Of a stretch of 64,000 nt of DNA, positions 51,801 to 63,540 are shown piece after piece. The translations under genes and the position numbers were made by a program. The stretch is taken from the NCBI GenBank assembly GCA_002794785.1, contig NBBA01000001.1:4712001-4776000 (forward strand). The letters are read 5' to 3'. Each line of letters opens with the position of its first letter. The first letter of the stretch is position 1. The notes below the pieces were generated by a model. It made no database searches. It had not been told where the DNA came from and worked only from the letters and a program-made list of their open reading frames with translations. The DNA is from Coniferiporia sulphurascens (lineage: Eukaryota > Basidiomycota > Agaricomycetes > Hymenochaetales > Hymenochaetaceae).

Positions 51801-54599
51801 AGCAACCCCACCTGAAGCTTCCTTTCGCTAGACTTTAACTCTTTCTGGTGATGCGACCTGCCTTGGAGAAGCTCCTGCTTCTCAGCTTCCTGTAACCAAG
51901 ATAATGTATAAGTGGAGCGCTCCAATGGAAAGCCTTTGGTGAATATACCTTTGCCTCATGATCGGTCTGTAACTGCTCCAATGCTTCCTGCGCCTCTTTG
52001 CGGGCTTCCTTTACAGCCTCCGCCTTCTTCGCAAGCGTATCGCGCTCACTAAGTGCGACGTCGACTTCAGCCTGCTTCGTGTTGATCTGCGCTGTCCATG
52101 GCTGCAGCTCTTTCTGTTTCACTTCGATTTGGTCATGGAAGACCTGAGTCCTGTCTGCATTTATGCATAGTTAATAAATATGTCGCCACCTCATGTGGAT
52201 AACTCACCCTTAAGGCTATCACGAATACCCTCAAGCACTTTCTCCTCTTTTTCAAGCGACTCCTCGTGCTCCGCTAGTTTGTTCTTCTCCCTCTCCATTT
52301 TCTCCACGTTAGTGTCGATGAAACGCAAGGCTTCATCCTTAGACTTCTGATCCTGCAAATAGATAAGAATCAGTTATCAGAGTCGCTCAGTAAATAAATA
52401 AAAACTAACATCTTGCGACGACTTCTTGAGCTTCTTCGCTTTGGTATTGGCGTGCTTCCGGCGTTCCTCAAGATTCACCTGCTGTTTTTCGTGAACGGCG
52501 AGGTCTTTCATGGCCTCCGCAGCCGCAGCTTTGACTTCCTGCAAGATCAAAAAATTTAAGCGCATGAGCTCGGATAGAACAAAAACATCCGTACTTCATA
52601 GGCCTTTCCACGCTCCTTGAAGTGCTCCTCGAGCATTTGACAATGCGTAATATCATCCTTATTACGCTCTGTCTCTTCAGCCAATTCGCCCTCCAGGTTT
52701 TCCTGATGAATGACCGATACATCAGACAAATGAAGGAACAAACAAGGCAGAGGCTTACAATTGTCTCGGCGTACTGCTGGTCAGCCTCAAGGCACTTCCA
52801 GAGATACCACTGATACAACCGCGACTGGGCGCGAACATGCTCATTCTGTAACCGTAGAAACTCCTCCGCTTCGCGCTTCTTCTCTCCGAGCGCGTTCTTT
52901 TCACGCTCTACGATTCTCAAGCGACCAAGTTTCTCCGCGCGGTCCTCCGCCAGAGAATCGAGAGTGCTGAGTGCTTCTTCAATTGGAACCTTGTAACGCG
53001 CGGTACCGACAATGTCCTCGAGATACTCGAGTAGACCATCCTCGTGCTCACTTGGTGCCTTTGGCTTCATCTGGGCGATGCTCTCCACCTCACCCTGAAG
53101 GATGAGGAAGCGTTTGTGGTCAAGGTCGATACCACGCCCCTTGAGCAAAGTAGTAACCTCTGTAAAGTTACTTGCGCGCCCATTGATAGTGTACTTGCTC
53201 GAGTTGCTCTTGTATGCGTAACGTGCAACAGCTATTTGAGAGTTCGGTACAACCTCATACGCGTCCGGTCCAGGCTGTGCTGTGATTTAGCAATGGCCAA
53301 GTGGAGGCATTAGTAGGGCTCACTAAGTCGATGATATCCCGAAAATGAACCTCGACGGAGCACCCGTCGAGGTCAGGGTAGTTTGCAGAGTTGTGAATGA
53401 GTTCGGATAGCTTTCCTTGACGCATTTTTGATGCACGGTACCCGAACACGAAAAGTAGTGCATCGATCGTGTTCGACTTTCCAGAACCGTTGGGACCCAC
53501 GATCGCAGAGAATGACTGTATTAAAGTAGCTATGAGTGTTGCAAAACTTCAAAGGGGCTGTCCAAAATACCTTGTGGAAAGGTCCGATGACTTGTCGCCC
53601 CGCATAACTCTTAAAGTTGACGAGAGCCATCTTATGGATGACCAGGCGAGACTTGGGACCTTGGGGCTCCTCTTCAACTGCCGGAAGGGGAGGGACGACA
53701 GACAGCCGCGGTCTGGGTGCAGTCGTGATCGGATGATCGTCAAGGAGCGACTGCTCAGGCTCATCGTCTGATTCCTCTTCCTGCTGGGACTTGCTCACAG
53801 ATGGTCTTCCTGGCGTTACAGATCCCTTCAACTCTTTCTCGGTGCTGGACACTCTCTTTTGGACGCGAGACGCTCGGGGCGTAGCCAAATCCACCTCTAA
53901 CTCGTCATCTGTCTCAACTATCACTTCCTCCTTCTTCACGGCCTTCTTGGAATTCGTAGCGCTCGGTTTCTTCGCCCTGCTTACCGGTGCAGTACGAGGC
54001 GCAGATTTGGAAGGGGGTCGGCCTTTCTGCTCAGGCTTCACCTCCTCCTCGGACGACTCGGCTGCCTCCTCTCCAGCAGGACTAGAATCTTCAGAATCGG
54101 AGTCAACTTTGCGTGACCCCCTTGTGGAGCGCGCTGGTGCGCGTCTCGATGGTTTGGACGCGCCTCGTCTACCCTTCGACGTAGGTTCTTCTTCCTCTTC
54201 ATCCTCCTCCTCCTCTTCGTCGTCCGGTTTTACCGATGCTGTCCTAGATCTTTTTGGTGGTGATGGCACGTCATCTACATCCACCTCCTCGATCGCATCT
54301 TCCTCCTCCTCCTCGACTGGCGACTCAGGCTTCTTACGGCTCGCTGGGCGGCCCTTTCCCTTGGATGTAGTTGCCTGACGCGTAGTTGTTCTGCGCGCCC
54401 TCGTGCTCGGCCTCTGAGGTGCATCGTCTCCCGATACATCGTCCGCGGCCTCCTGTTTAACAGCTAGTACCTCCGGCTCGGGATCAGGGTTGGTACGCTT
54501 GCGCTTGGTAGCAGATACCTTGCGCGATATGGGTGGCTCTGGAGAAGCCGCCGTCGACGGTGGCGCCGAGGGCTTTCGTGCTGAGCGTCGTGGGGGCAT
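48813..54599 (-). CDS. smc4: condensin ATPase subunit Smc4
   Basis: Nineteen exons, first 54599-53571, last 48901-48813, give about 1594 residues; all phases close. A long disordered tail (about residues 1-310: AKR/SPE-rich, acidic runs) precedes the ATPase head. Walker A GPNGSGKSNT at 350-359; coiled coil from about 540; hinge about 855-1010 with GTMSGGGTHVARGAMSS; second coiled coil; signature LSGGEK; Walker B YFMDEIDAALD; end ASTTKVKV. VIHKMALVNFKSYAGRQVIG and RGIDLDHKRFLILQGEVE mark Smc4 rather than Smc1-3. It pairs with Smc2 and non-SMC subunits to compact mitotic chromosomes. The tail makes it longer than the common about 1400-1500. The intron at 49368-49309, right after GGEK, is GC-AG (AAG|GCATGA). 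Confidence 0.95.
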
Positions 54600-56594
54600 G
54601 TTCTCGGGCGCTATGCGTGGTCTGGGGACGGAGGAGTAAGCTTGGTTGGACACGGCGCGTGTCGCGTCGCGTCACATGCGTCACGCATGGTCATGCTGCC
54701 GTAATTTATTCGCACGCCTTGAGCTATAAGCCTGAATGCGGTTTATCTCCACTGAGTTCAGGCTGGTTTATTTTATTTTATTTTATCAGAAGCGCCTATA
54801 AGCACCTAAAGAAGGACGTAGCTTGTAGATTGGAATGAGGTTGCCGGTGGATATGTCTTGATTATTGAGATTGTCAGGGGACAATTCATACATGTTGATG
54901 GATGTAACTTGGACAACTGCCCGCAGAAAAACTTGAAAGATTGATTTCGACTTAAAAGATGCGACCATGGGCCGTATCGTCAGGTTGAGTGTGAAAGCGG
55001 ATGTAATCCCGTTGGCGAAGCCGGGGAACCTGGCGTATCATAGTGCATAGTGGAGTCTTTCGTCAGTGACCCTTTCTGGACTTGTACACTATGTGACTGT
55101 CGCACTACGAAAACGCACTCCAGGATAACGACTGATAGAGATGCAACTACAGCAGGGTTAAAGGCAGAGTGCCAAACCAAATATTTGCCAAAGCTTCAGA
55201 TGGAGGGTACTGAACTTTGTCTGCTGATAAGGTACCGTATACGACCAGCTGTATCCATAATCGTGTTGTCACCGCCTTTCATCACATGCGCAATTTCCTT
55301 GTGCATGGCATGTACATATATTGTATGTATAGCCTTGAATGAGCGAACCGGAAGAACTTCAATCTCAGGCATCGCAATAAGGGGTTTAAATTTTGAGCAG
55401 TGTATCTTGAGGGACCCGAGAACACCAGAGCACAGCGTTCTGCAAGCATGAATTTTCAGCGAGCTTTGAGTTCCATGGAAACAACAGGGAATTCAATGCC
55501 CTTCTCATCGTATCCGGTCTTTCAGATGATGACTTCGAGTTGGATACGGCGCGCACTCAGGCTAGCCAACAATACAAGCCAGACCATTTACTCTAAGCTC
55601 CAGAGAGGGTATGATGTTCCGAAAATAGCGTAAAAACCTGTGTTACAGTTATCCTTGGAGGTTGGGCTTGTACTCTTTCGAAGTGCGCGATGCACAGTGG
55701 AGGCTTTACAGAAAAGGTGGAATTAGGTGAAGCCATCGTGTCCGTGGGAACGAAATCCCTAAAGCATTTTCTGAAGGTTGCTTTAGAAGCAGCGTTTGCT
55801 TAAATTGTTCTTAAGCTCTTGTTCTTACTCGACCAGCACAAGACCGGACGTCGCTGCCTCCGCCGATATTGCTGACCTATTTCCCGCCCCTAAAAAAGGA
55901 ATCGAACTTCTTATACTTTGCCGCAAGCACTTTCGGGGTCGTTGCCTCGAAATAATTCCAAGCTGTTGTATTTTCCAAGTTTACTCACCCTATCACGATG
56001 CAAGCCACTTCTTCGTTCATCACAATCGATGGCCTGCGCGCGCGCGTCTTGGTCTGAGGCCTGCAAACGGACCCCTTCTGCAGAATACAAGTGGCCTCGT
56101 GTTTCTCGGATCATTCGACCGACTTCTATGTAAGATTTGTATATTTATTCTTGACTATATTGGTTCATTGAAGGTATCCTAGGGTTCCTAAGAAACTCAA
56201 GCCACGTCTACTTCCCATCATAATACATACACTGCCAAGTACAGCATGAGAAACACGTTGCTGCCGCGTTGAGATATAGGATAAGAACGACTGATCTGGG
56301 TTATCTGATCTTGTGACCGGGCCTCTTAAATCCAACAGGAACACTTAACGCAGTATAGCTCTCACCCCTTCAACAATTTTTTTCTGGGTCGGTTTACCTG
56401 ATTCATCTGCCCTGCCATGGTATACATACTCGCGAACACTTGCTTCCCCAACCGAACTTTTGACATAAAAGAACACGACGTATATCCAATTATCGAAAAG
56501 AACATACGTGGATAATCTATATGTCTGGGCACAGGCTGGTGGTCATATCAGAATGGTCGGATTGTCCCGTAATCGCCTGACGACACGAAAGCGG
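54600..56594. other. intergenic, nothing assigned
   Basis: Smc4 upstream region, then about 1.5 kb without a model. On the minus strand 55200-55470 an open stretch reads plausibly as protein (AMPEIEVLPVRSFKAIHTIY, stop near 55198), and 55911-56114 another; neither has exons I can connect or a family signal. Confidence 0.3.
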
Positions 56595-57745
56595 CTACAC
56601 TGTGTCGAGTCGCATTAGGTAGCTACCATTCCTCCCCGTCACGGGAGGCAACGTTTTGAAAGCCAGCATGCTCTTGAAGTGATCGATAAGACGGACGATT
56701 TCCTGTAGGTGAGGTTTGTTTGTCAAACACGCCGAGTGGTTAAAAAGGGGCGAAGACTCACATCGGCGTAGAATTTCATTTCGTAGGGACAGTCTGACTC
56801 GTTCTTCATCGCCTTCAAGTCTTCGGCGAGCGTTACAATGCGCTCAAGAGCAATGCGACGACACGTTTTTATTCCTGACGTTCTGAGCAACTCGTGCATC
56901 GCGCGAAGGCTCCCAGCCTCGTGACGGTTCTTGAAAAGGAGCTCGGCGGCGAAAGCGATGTCGGTGCTCTCGAGAACTTGAGCACGAAAGAGCAAGCCAA
57001 GGAGTTCTGCGGCAGCGAGACCAGCTTCGATATCGTCACTGAAGGTGAGTGGTTGTTCAATTGGTTTCCCAAATGGCTGCTCGCGTGGCTGCGAATTATC
57101 GGGAATTAGGTGGCGAAAGGATGGAGAAACGGATGGACGTACCTGTTGCCAAACATGCACAAAGTGTTTGATAGCCACCATGCGGATGCGGGCGGTTGCG
57201 TTCGCACTGTCAAGCCTTGAAAGGCCCTTCAACCAGATGCGAACGCTCAGAATGAAACGGCCGACGTCGTGGTGGTTCGCTACTCTCTGCAAGAGTTTGA
57301 CAGCGTTTTCCACGGAGGTGACGTCGTACGCGTTCCATTGAATAGGTGGGAATGCTGGCGCATCCCCTAAAATGCAGTTATAACTCTGCAGGGAAGGCGA
57401 ATCGCCCGCCCTGCTAAGTGTAGTTTTGATGCCTTCAGACCTGGTAGCCCGAGTGCTGTCGCTATCCCAAAGCGAGCTCGACCGCGAAGCCGGTGAGTCG
57501 AGCAAGCTTGGAGTGGGAGAGTGTAGCTTCTTCGTACTGGAAACAGGGCTACTCATCCTCGGTTCGACGCAGAGTGGCCCGAGAATCTCTGCGTACTGGT
57601 CGTGATACGCTGAAATGCTGACGCATGTAGCAGAGGCTTTGTTCATGGTGTTCATCCCCACTATAGACGGTAGCTTGGGTGATGGAGGCGTTTGCAGTTG
57701 ACTGGCCTTGGGAGACCTCGAGAGTGTACGTGGCCAAATACGCAT
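56595..57745 (-). CDS. unknown protein, 363 residues
   Basis: Two exons (57745-56762, 56702-56595) with phase preserved and stop TAG at 56595-56597. The first about 130 residues are Ser/Pro-rich and probably unstructured (SPVSSTKKLHSPTPSLLDSP). The rest is mostly helical (SVENAVKLLQRVANHHDVGR, AAELLGLLFRAQ, MHELLRTSGIKTCRR), suggesting a helical-repeat fold. The ATG chosen is the first of the frame. No family recognised and no motif of catalysis. Neighbours give no hint. Confidence 0.6.
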
Positions 57746-59665
57746 TTGTGTGGAGCTGTATCTGGAGTTGGCGTTCTGAGCGGGCGGTCTTAGCGGGAGT
57801 TAAAGATCGGGAAAGCTCAGTTTCCGCTCCTTTTTATCTTTGTTCGCGCAATTTCATTTGAATTTCCTCTCCTCGTGGGAGAGGCGTGTCTGAGCTGCCC
57901 AGATGCCGGCTGTAGACGCAAGCTTTTCGTGCTGTCTTCCTACTGATTGTTCCAGGAACGACTATGCAGTGCGCGCTTGTGCGTGCAGGGGTTTAGCGCC
58001 GTTCTGTCATCAGAGGTATGTTCATATCCGGTTACCTCCGTCTTTGTGTGGATTTGTAATTGATACGCTTTAGGGCCCAAGTCGCGTGAGGTGGACGTGC
58101 ACATCAAATACACCCATCGGCCAAGTACAATGGACCTACCTACCCGGAGGTATATGGTCGCTCTTTATCATTGGAGTATGCCGATTTCTAAATAGCGTTT
58201 TACAGAAACTGGGTTTTCTAGACAAACTCATCCGTATATTGGCTTATGGTGTTTTAAAAACAATGAACGCCAGATTTTCCGTCAAAATGGACTCTGTGCC
58301 CGGCGATCGAGTTAACGTAAAGCGATCTTAATGATCCACGTTGGCAACTCGCCGGCAAAATACGCCGCGTATGCGTCTGGACCGATGTGCGGAACTCTAT
58401 TTTGGGGCCATTGATGCGAGGGTTTTTGCCCAGCTTTCATTCTCCGCCGGTCTTTCAAAGGGCCTAACCATTAGATTATTCATATCGCATATTTCCGGTA
58501 TCTTTATTGCTTGCCCTCGTTGTCTGCTCCTGTCAAGCTGTGGATCTGTCGAAACGGATGGTTGATTGTAGTTCAACAGCTTTAGCTCCCGGCCGCTTGA
58601 ACTGTTAATTAATATAACATAGTAATACCTGTACTGCACCGGACGACCGCTTTAAAGTCTTTCCTTTCCATCACTTTCCCTCGGGATTGAGCCTAGGATG
58701 ACGCGGCTTTATGGAACCACGCATGGCCCTCGCGACATGTCGGAGGCCGAACGCACGCGGAACGGAAGGTTTGAGGCAACATATCGGCGCCTTATACACG
58801 TGCAGCGCGGGCGCCTAATTCTAATAAGTGGCGGCAGGACGAAGAAATATCGGTAAACAAAGAAGGAAATAAAGGACCGACTGTGTAAGTAGTTAAACTC
58901 ATGAGATTGAAGCGAGATGACGCCCTACCCCTCTACTGCACGCCTGTTGCTGTTCCGTGTGATTGAAAAGTACAGGACTTAAAGAAGGGAAAAAGTTGAC
59001 ATAGCCGTGCAATAAACAGCCTTATTCAAATTTTCACATAATCGTGCAGTATACCGCCTTGAGCTACTTATCACACGTCGGAAAGACCCGCACGGGTACC
59101 GAATTGGAACCGACCACCAGCCTGAGAGGCTTTAGTGGCAAATCGGTACCAATGAAAAGGTCGAGTTCTTTGGAAACATACATTATGGTACCTCACACAT
59201 CATATTCACCGTACCTTGCCTTCTGATGACTGCTTGTCAGAAATCATGGTGTAATGGGCCAATGGCCGACAGGGTGTACTCACTCGAGTAGTATGGCCAG
59301 GACGCACGCACTGGGCCCCGGCGACCGGTCTGCTCGGAGAGTGCGATTTTTCGCTCCCCAAAACACAGGTCCTTAACTATGCCGCATCAGGAGCGTATTT
59401 TTCAATTTAGGGATATATGACGCGAAACTTGTATAGCGGGAGATTAACGACCGCGATTCCGAGTCGACCCACACCAGCAGTGCGGAGTCCCAAGTCACAA
59501 TGGCAGTTGCCGAAATCAAAAAGTATCTACGCGACGTATCACGTGCAATACTTTTAGTATTCGTGAGAACCATTTTTCTTTATTACTTTTTTGTATTGAA
59601 CTGCACTGTCTGCGTGCCCTCACTGAAATCATATACTCCCGTCCCTCCTTCCTCAATTCTGCAAA
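57746..59665. other. intergenic, nothing assigned
   Basis: About 1.9 kb between the unknown protein and dpm3. Short frames only; no tRNA, repeat or family signal found. Confidence 0.35.
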
Positions 59666-60188
59666 ATGACACGGTTAACGCGTTTCGCGAGCTACGCCGG
59701 CGTGGTGCTCTTGTCATACGTGCTCGTCTGGTTCTCTGTGCTCAACGTGCCGCTCGTCGACCAGGCGACTACAGACCAGCTTCTGCCCGTGGTGCGTCCC
59801 TATGCCATACGTGTCACTCGCGCGCGCAGTCTCCCCAACTCATAGCTTTGATTGCAGCTGCCCTGGTGGCTGCTGGTGGCATTCGGCTCGTACTCGCTGT
59901 ACTCACTTGGAATGGGGCTGTACACTTTCAATGACGTGCCGGAGGCATACGAGGAACTCATAAAGGTGCGTTTGTGTATATCAAGTGTTTGTTTCGCTCC
60001 GTTCTATTGTATCGCCCCACTATTTCTGTCCTTCTGATATTTATGTACAACACATGCAAGCATGTACTACCGTTTTATGTCGATCCATTTCCGGCACAAC
60101 GCGAGGCCATCAAACTAATCCTAGTTGTGTGTAGGAAATCTCCGAGGCAAAGCTCGATTTGCGCGCGAAGGGCGTCTCCGTCGATTGA
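59666..60188 (+). CDS. dpm3: dolichol-phosphate mannosyltransferase subunit 3
   Basis: Exons 59666-59791, 59858-59965 and 60135-60188 give 95 residues, the normal Dpm3 length. Two membrane helices (about 11-32 around VVLLSYVLVWFSVLNVP and 43-63 around LPWWLLVAFGSYSLYSLGMG) are followed by FNDVPEAYEELIKEISEAK, the conserved cytosolic end that holds the catalytic Dpm1 at the ER membrane. Dpm1-2-3 makes dolichol-phosphate-mannose for N-glycans, O-mannosylation and GPI anchors. Intact. Confidence 0.9.
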
Positions 60189-60418
60189 GACTTGCGCATG
60201 TTCTGGTTCTCCAGTATCCCTACTTCGTTGTCCACCTTCCTGGAGATAAAACCCACTTGTGTCGGCTCCTAGCCCGAGCTCAAACGTGATTCCGTCTTAT
60301 GGTCGCCTTTATTTCCATCTTTTGTTGACGACAATCACTCAGTAGGCAGCCCGAGGGTCGCGCGCTGTTGTTCATATGTCATATTTATTAGTCTTCACAA
60401 CTTCGTCCCGATTGTTGA

Positions 60419-61266
60419 TTAACGTACCAGCTGTATTGTAATTGCACGGTCCTGAGGAGGAAGACGGTTTACCTGCTCAGGTGTCATTGCTATCACACGC
60501 ATGATCATCTCCTAATGATTTTCCAAGTTGAAGTAAGGAATTGTCAGGCCGCAGGCACGAAGGCAGGAAAATACGAGAAAGTTATGACGCACCCTCTGGT
60601 CATCAGGTATGTTCCCGAGCGCGCTAAGCAAGGCGGGTGCATTTGCCACAGGGGCAGGGGTAGGGGTCGCAGACGGTGCCGTCCGCTGGTATTGCTGTTG
60701 CTGCGTAGCATACTGCGGCTGAGCCTGCGCGGGATACTGCTGCGCGTACTGCTGAGCGTACGCAGCATGCTGTCCACCGTTCTGCGGCGTTTGCTGGTAT
60801 GTAGGATACTGGGGCGCAGCCGATGGGTACGCCGGGTTGGGCGTTTGGCTCGCGGGAGGAGGCGTCGCCTGGTGCTGGTACTGCGCCTGCGCAACGTGGG
60901 GCGGCACTGCGGGTGCTGCTTGCGGCTGCACTGGCGTTTGTGAGGCAGAATATGAAGATAAAGTTTTCTACAGCCGTACATTTCGCTATGTTAATACATC
61001 AAATAAACTTAACGAGATGAGGGACGCACCTGCAGCACTTCTAAGTTTACGATGCCCATGCGCACCATGAGCGGTACGAGCGCATATCCGATCGCAGGCT
61101 GCGCATTTAGAATCGCACGCGCCGACTCTGGTGTCGTCTTCTAAGACAATTTGTCTCATGTTATCCCCCAAACGGACTTCGAGTGTACTGTTAAGCGTAC
61201 CTGCAACTGGACGAGCAACTCAAGGAGCTCTCCTTCCGGCAGAGCGGCAGGTGCACTCGCAGACAT
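60419..61266 (-). CDS. CstF-64/Rna15-like hinge and C-terminal domain protein without RRM
   Basis: Exons 61266-61201, 61140-61030, 60925-60593 and 60511-60419 give about 200 residues. The N-terminal half (LPEGELLELLVQLQ, ARAILNAQPAIGYALVPLMV) resembles the hinge that binds CstF-77/Rna14. The middle is a Gln/Pro/Ala/Tyr-rich linker. The end (LSALGNIPDDQREMIMRVIA, TPEQVNRLPPQDRAI) matches the three-helix C-terminal domain of CstF-64, which contacts transcription/termination factors. The RNA-recognition motif that normally precedes the hinge is missing, and none is found in the 900 bp upstream. The last residues may be changed by one more intron (donor possible at CTG|GTACGT). The likely role is mRNA 3'-end processing. 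Confidence 0.72.
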
Positions 61267-62203
61267 GTTTCCTCCGGAAATTTTGCTCAGATTCAAGACT
61301 TTTGGATCCACTTGCTTTCCTGTAGTACCTGGAACAGTATGTGCACCGCAGCTATTGAAATGAAAGGACCAGTGCGGGCCGCTCTAACCTGAAGACAACG
61401 TCAACACTGATGATCGTCAGTTGTGGAAATTGTAATAGCCTTAATTATTCTCACGAATACATTATGTTCCTCACATACAATAACATTTATTATTCCTGGA
61501 TAACAGGTGTCATTTCAATCCATGTACAAAAGTAAAACTTGGATTCAACCGTCATCACCAGTACAGATTCGGGCTATCTACTATCGCAAGTGAATCGTGT
61601 TGCTTGCGGCATGTCTTTTCTCTCCTTCTATGCGCTTGCCTATAGAAATGTGCTGTGACACTATATTTATGGGAAAGGAAACTTTTCGGACTCGATGTCA
61701 GGCGATTCGATTCTCCAGCTGGGGCTTCAAGTTGCTCGTTGAATTGACCCAGCTCCATCCTTAGTTCTGAAACTCCATCCTGTCACCTTTTGGGTCAGGT
61801 ACTCGCATTCTGGTTTGACGGCCACAAGGTCAATATTGCCGACAAAATTTTATTGACAAAAAACAAAGGACTTCGAAGATAATGTGCTTTATCAAGGCTG
61901 CTTGAGCTGCGTCGTATCGAAGGCCCGCTGAGTCTGGTTTCAAGACAATAACCTGTTGAAGGCACTCACATGCTCAAGTTCTGGGTTCCACATTTATAAG
62001 GAGGGCACATAAGCTCTGTCACATACGTATGCGACTCTTTTATGCTCCCACTTTCTAATTTTCAATCTCAAGGAGAGTTTTCCAATTAATCCGACCTCCT
62101 CCACTGTGACTTATTTCCGGTTCTGTCTCTATGACTATGACATTCTCTACATAATATGGTAACCGAAATGACGACATTGGGCTTTTTACAGATCCAAGGA
62201 AAC
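61267..62203. other. intergenic, nothing assigned
   Basis: Between the CstF-64-like gene and the end of the PhzF-like gene, both on minus. AT-rich, no frame with coding character, no RRM-coding exon seen. Confidence 0.4.
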
Positions 62204-63208
62204 CTAAATGAACAGCTTGCCTTCACTAAACAACGTCGCCTCGCCCTGTAAATAAACCCTCTTCCTCTCCTCGTCAAATATCGCCACCATGTCGCCACCT
62301 CGCTTGCTGACATGCTTCACGACCATCTCCTCCTTCGGCGCTACGCCTAGCTTGTTCGACCAGTACGGTGCCATCATGCAGTTGGCCGATCCGCAGACGT
62401 GGTCCTCCGGGATACCGGCGCGCGGCGCAAACATACGCTCCTCGTATGCCACTCCTGGTTTTGAAGATGCCGCCGTGACTACATTGATGAAGTACGGCTC
62501 CGTCTCCGCCTGCCCCACACCTCAACAACTAGGTCACGCTCAAACAACTGAATATATACTTACAAAGATCATTGGGTCGAAAACCACGGACGTTAGATCG
62601 ATATCGCCAAGCTCAATCATGACATACAGCTCCGAGCCGCTTTCCCCGCTCGCTATGCCAATGAAGTTAATCACGGCATCCTCTTTCCCCATCGCCCTCG
62701 TGACGACGCTCTTCAGGCGCACAAACTCCGCGGGATCTACGGGTGCGACATCAAACGCAGGAAGCTCGAGCTCAACGCGTTCTGAGGCCTCCTGCGCGTC
62801 GCTCCCTGGCACTGGCAAAGGCCCGGGCACGCGCTTCGCATAGATAACAAGCCCGTGCCTCGTCGTAAAGCGCAGCACTCGCACGCGCGGCGGGACCAGC
62901 TCAGGGCGCGCGAGGAGCGCATGTGTAGCCGCGAGCGTGCCGTGCCCGCAGATCGGCGGCTCTCTGTCCGGGACAAAGTAGCGTACGTGGAACGACGCCA
63001 TGTCCGCCTCCTGCGGGGCGGACGTGTCGGGCCAGACGAAGCATGCGATCGGCGGGTAGTTGAAGTTGCGCGTGATTCCATAGTACTCATCGTCGTCCTT
63101 GAGCGGCGCGTCGAGGAAGATGATGACGGCTGGGTTCCCGCCGAAGGGCGAACGCGTGAATGCGTTCGCGATCGCGTACTCGTACGTTTTCGTGGGGTTT
63201 TTCGCCAT
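62204..63208 (-). CDS. PhzF-like epimerase/isomerase family protein
   Basis: Exons 63208-62564 and 62509-62204 give 316 residues, normal PhzF-family size. Hallmarks: ANAFTRSPFGGNPAVI at the N-terminus, RYFVPDREPPICGHGTLAAT in the first half, and PEDHVCGSANCMMAPYW in the second, each from one of the two diaminopimelate-epimerase-like halves. Bacterial PhzF isomerises a phenazine precursor; the yeast relative Yhi9 has no assigned reaction. The place of the catalytic SET(A/T)F motif reads NYPPIACF, so the acidic residue thought to act in catalysis is missing. Function open. Confidence 0.85.
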
Positions 63209-63540
63209 GAGTCACTACTTCCTCGCTGTCCCACCTATATAACTTATTGGATACTCCGGGCAGCCTCGGGCATGACTCAACTGCAGCCTCATTACCGAGC
63301 ATTGATCTGATCGACATAGAAAGCAGCGTCAACCACGTGACGTAGTACAGATTATAAAGTTACATTCGCAAAGCTAAAGAAACCCATTACGATAAGGTAC
63401 AATTACATTCCATGGCAAGAACAGAGCTGGGATTTTGGGGTAACAGGACAGGTACGCGAAGCAGCGAGAGGTCCAGAAAACATGGAGCATAACAAGAGAT
63501 AGTACATGGATATATGAAACAACCCACAGAATACTGACAT
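63209..63540. other. intergenic between PhzF-like gene and right-edge gene
   Basis: Promoter side of the PhzF-like gene and 3' flank of the right-edge gene. A TATATAA-like block (about 63235-63241) lies some 30 bp before the PhzF ATG. Confidence 0.35.

Noticed and set aside
53791..54378. 195-codon Ser/Leu-rich frame opposite smc4
   Set aside because: Antisense of the charged Smc4 tail; the Ser runs are the complement of Glu/Lys codons.
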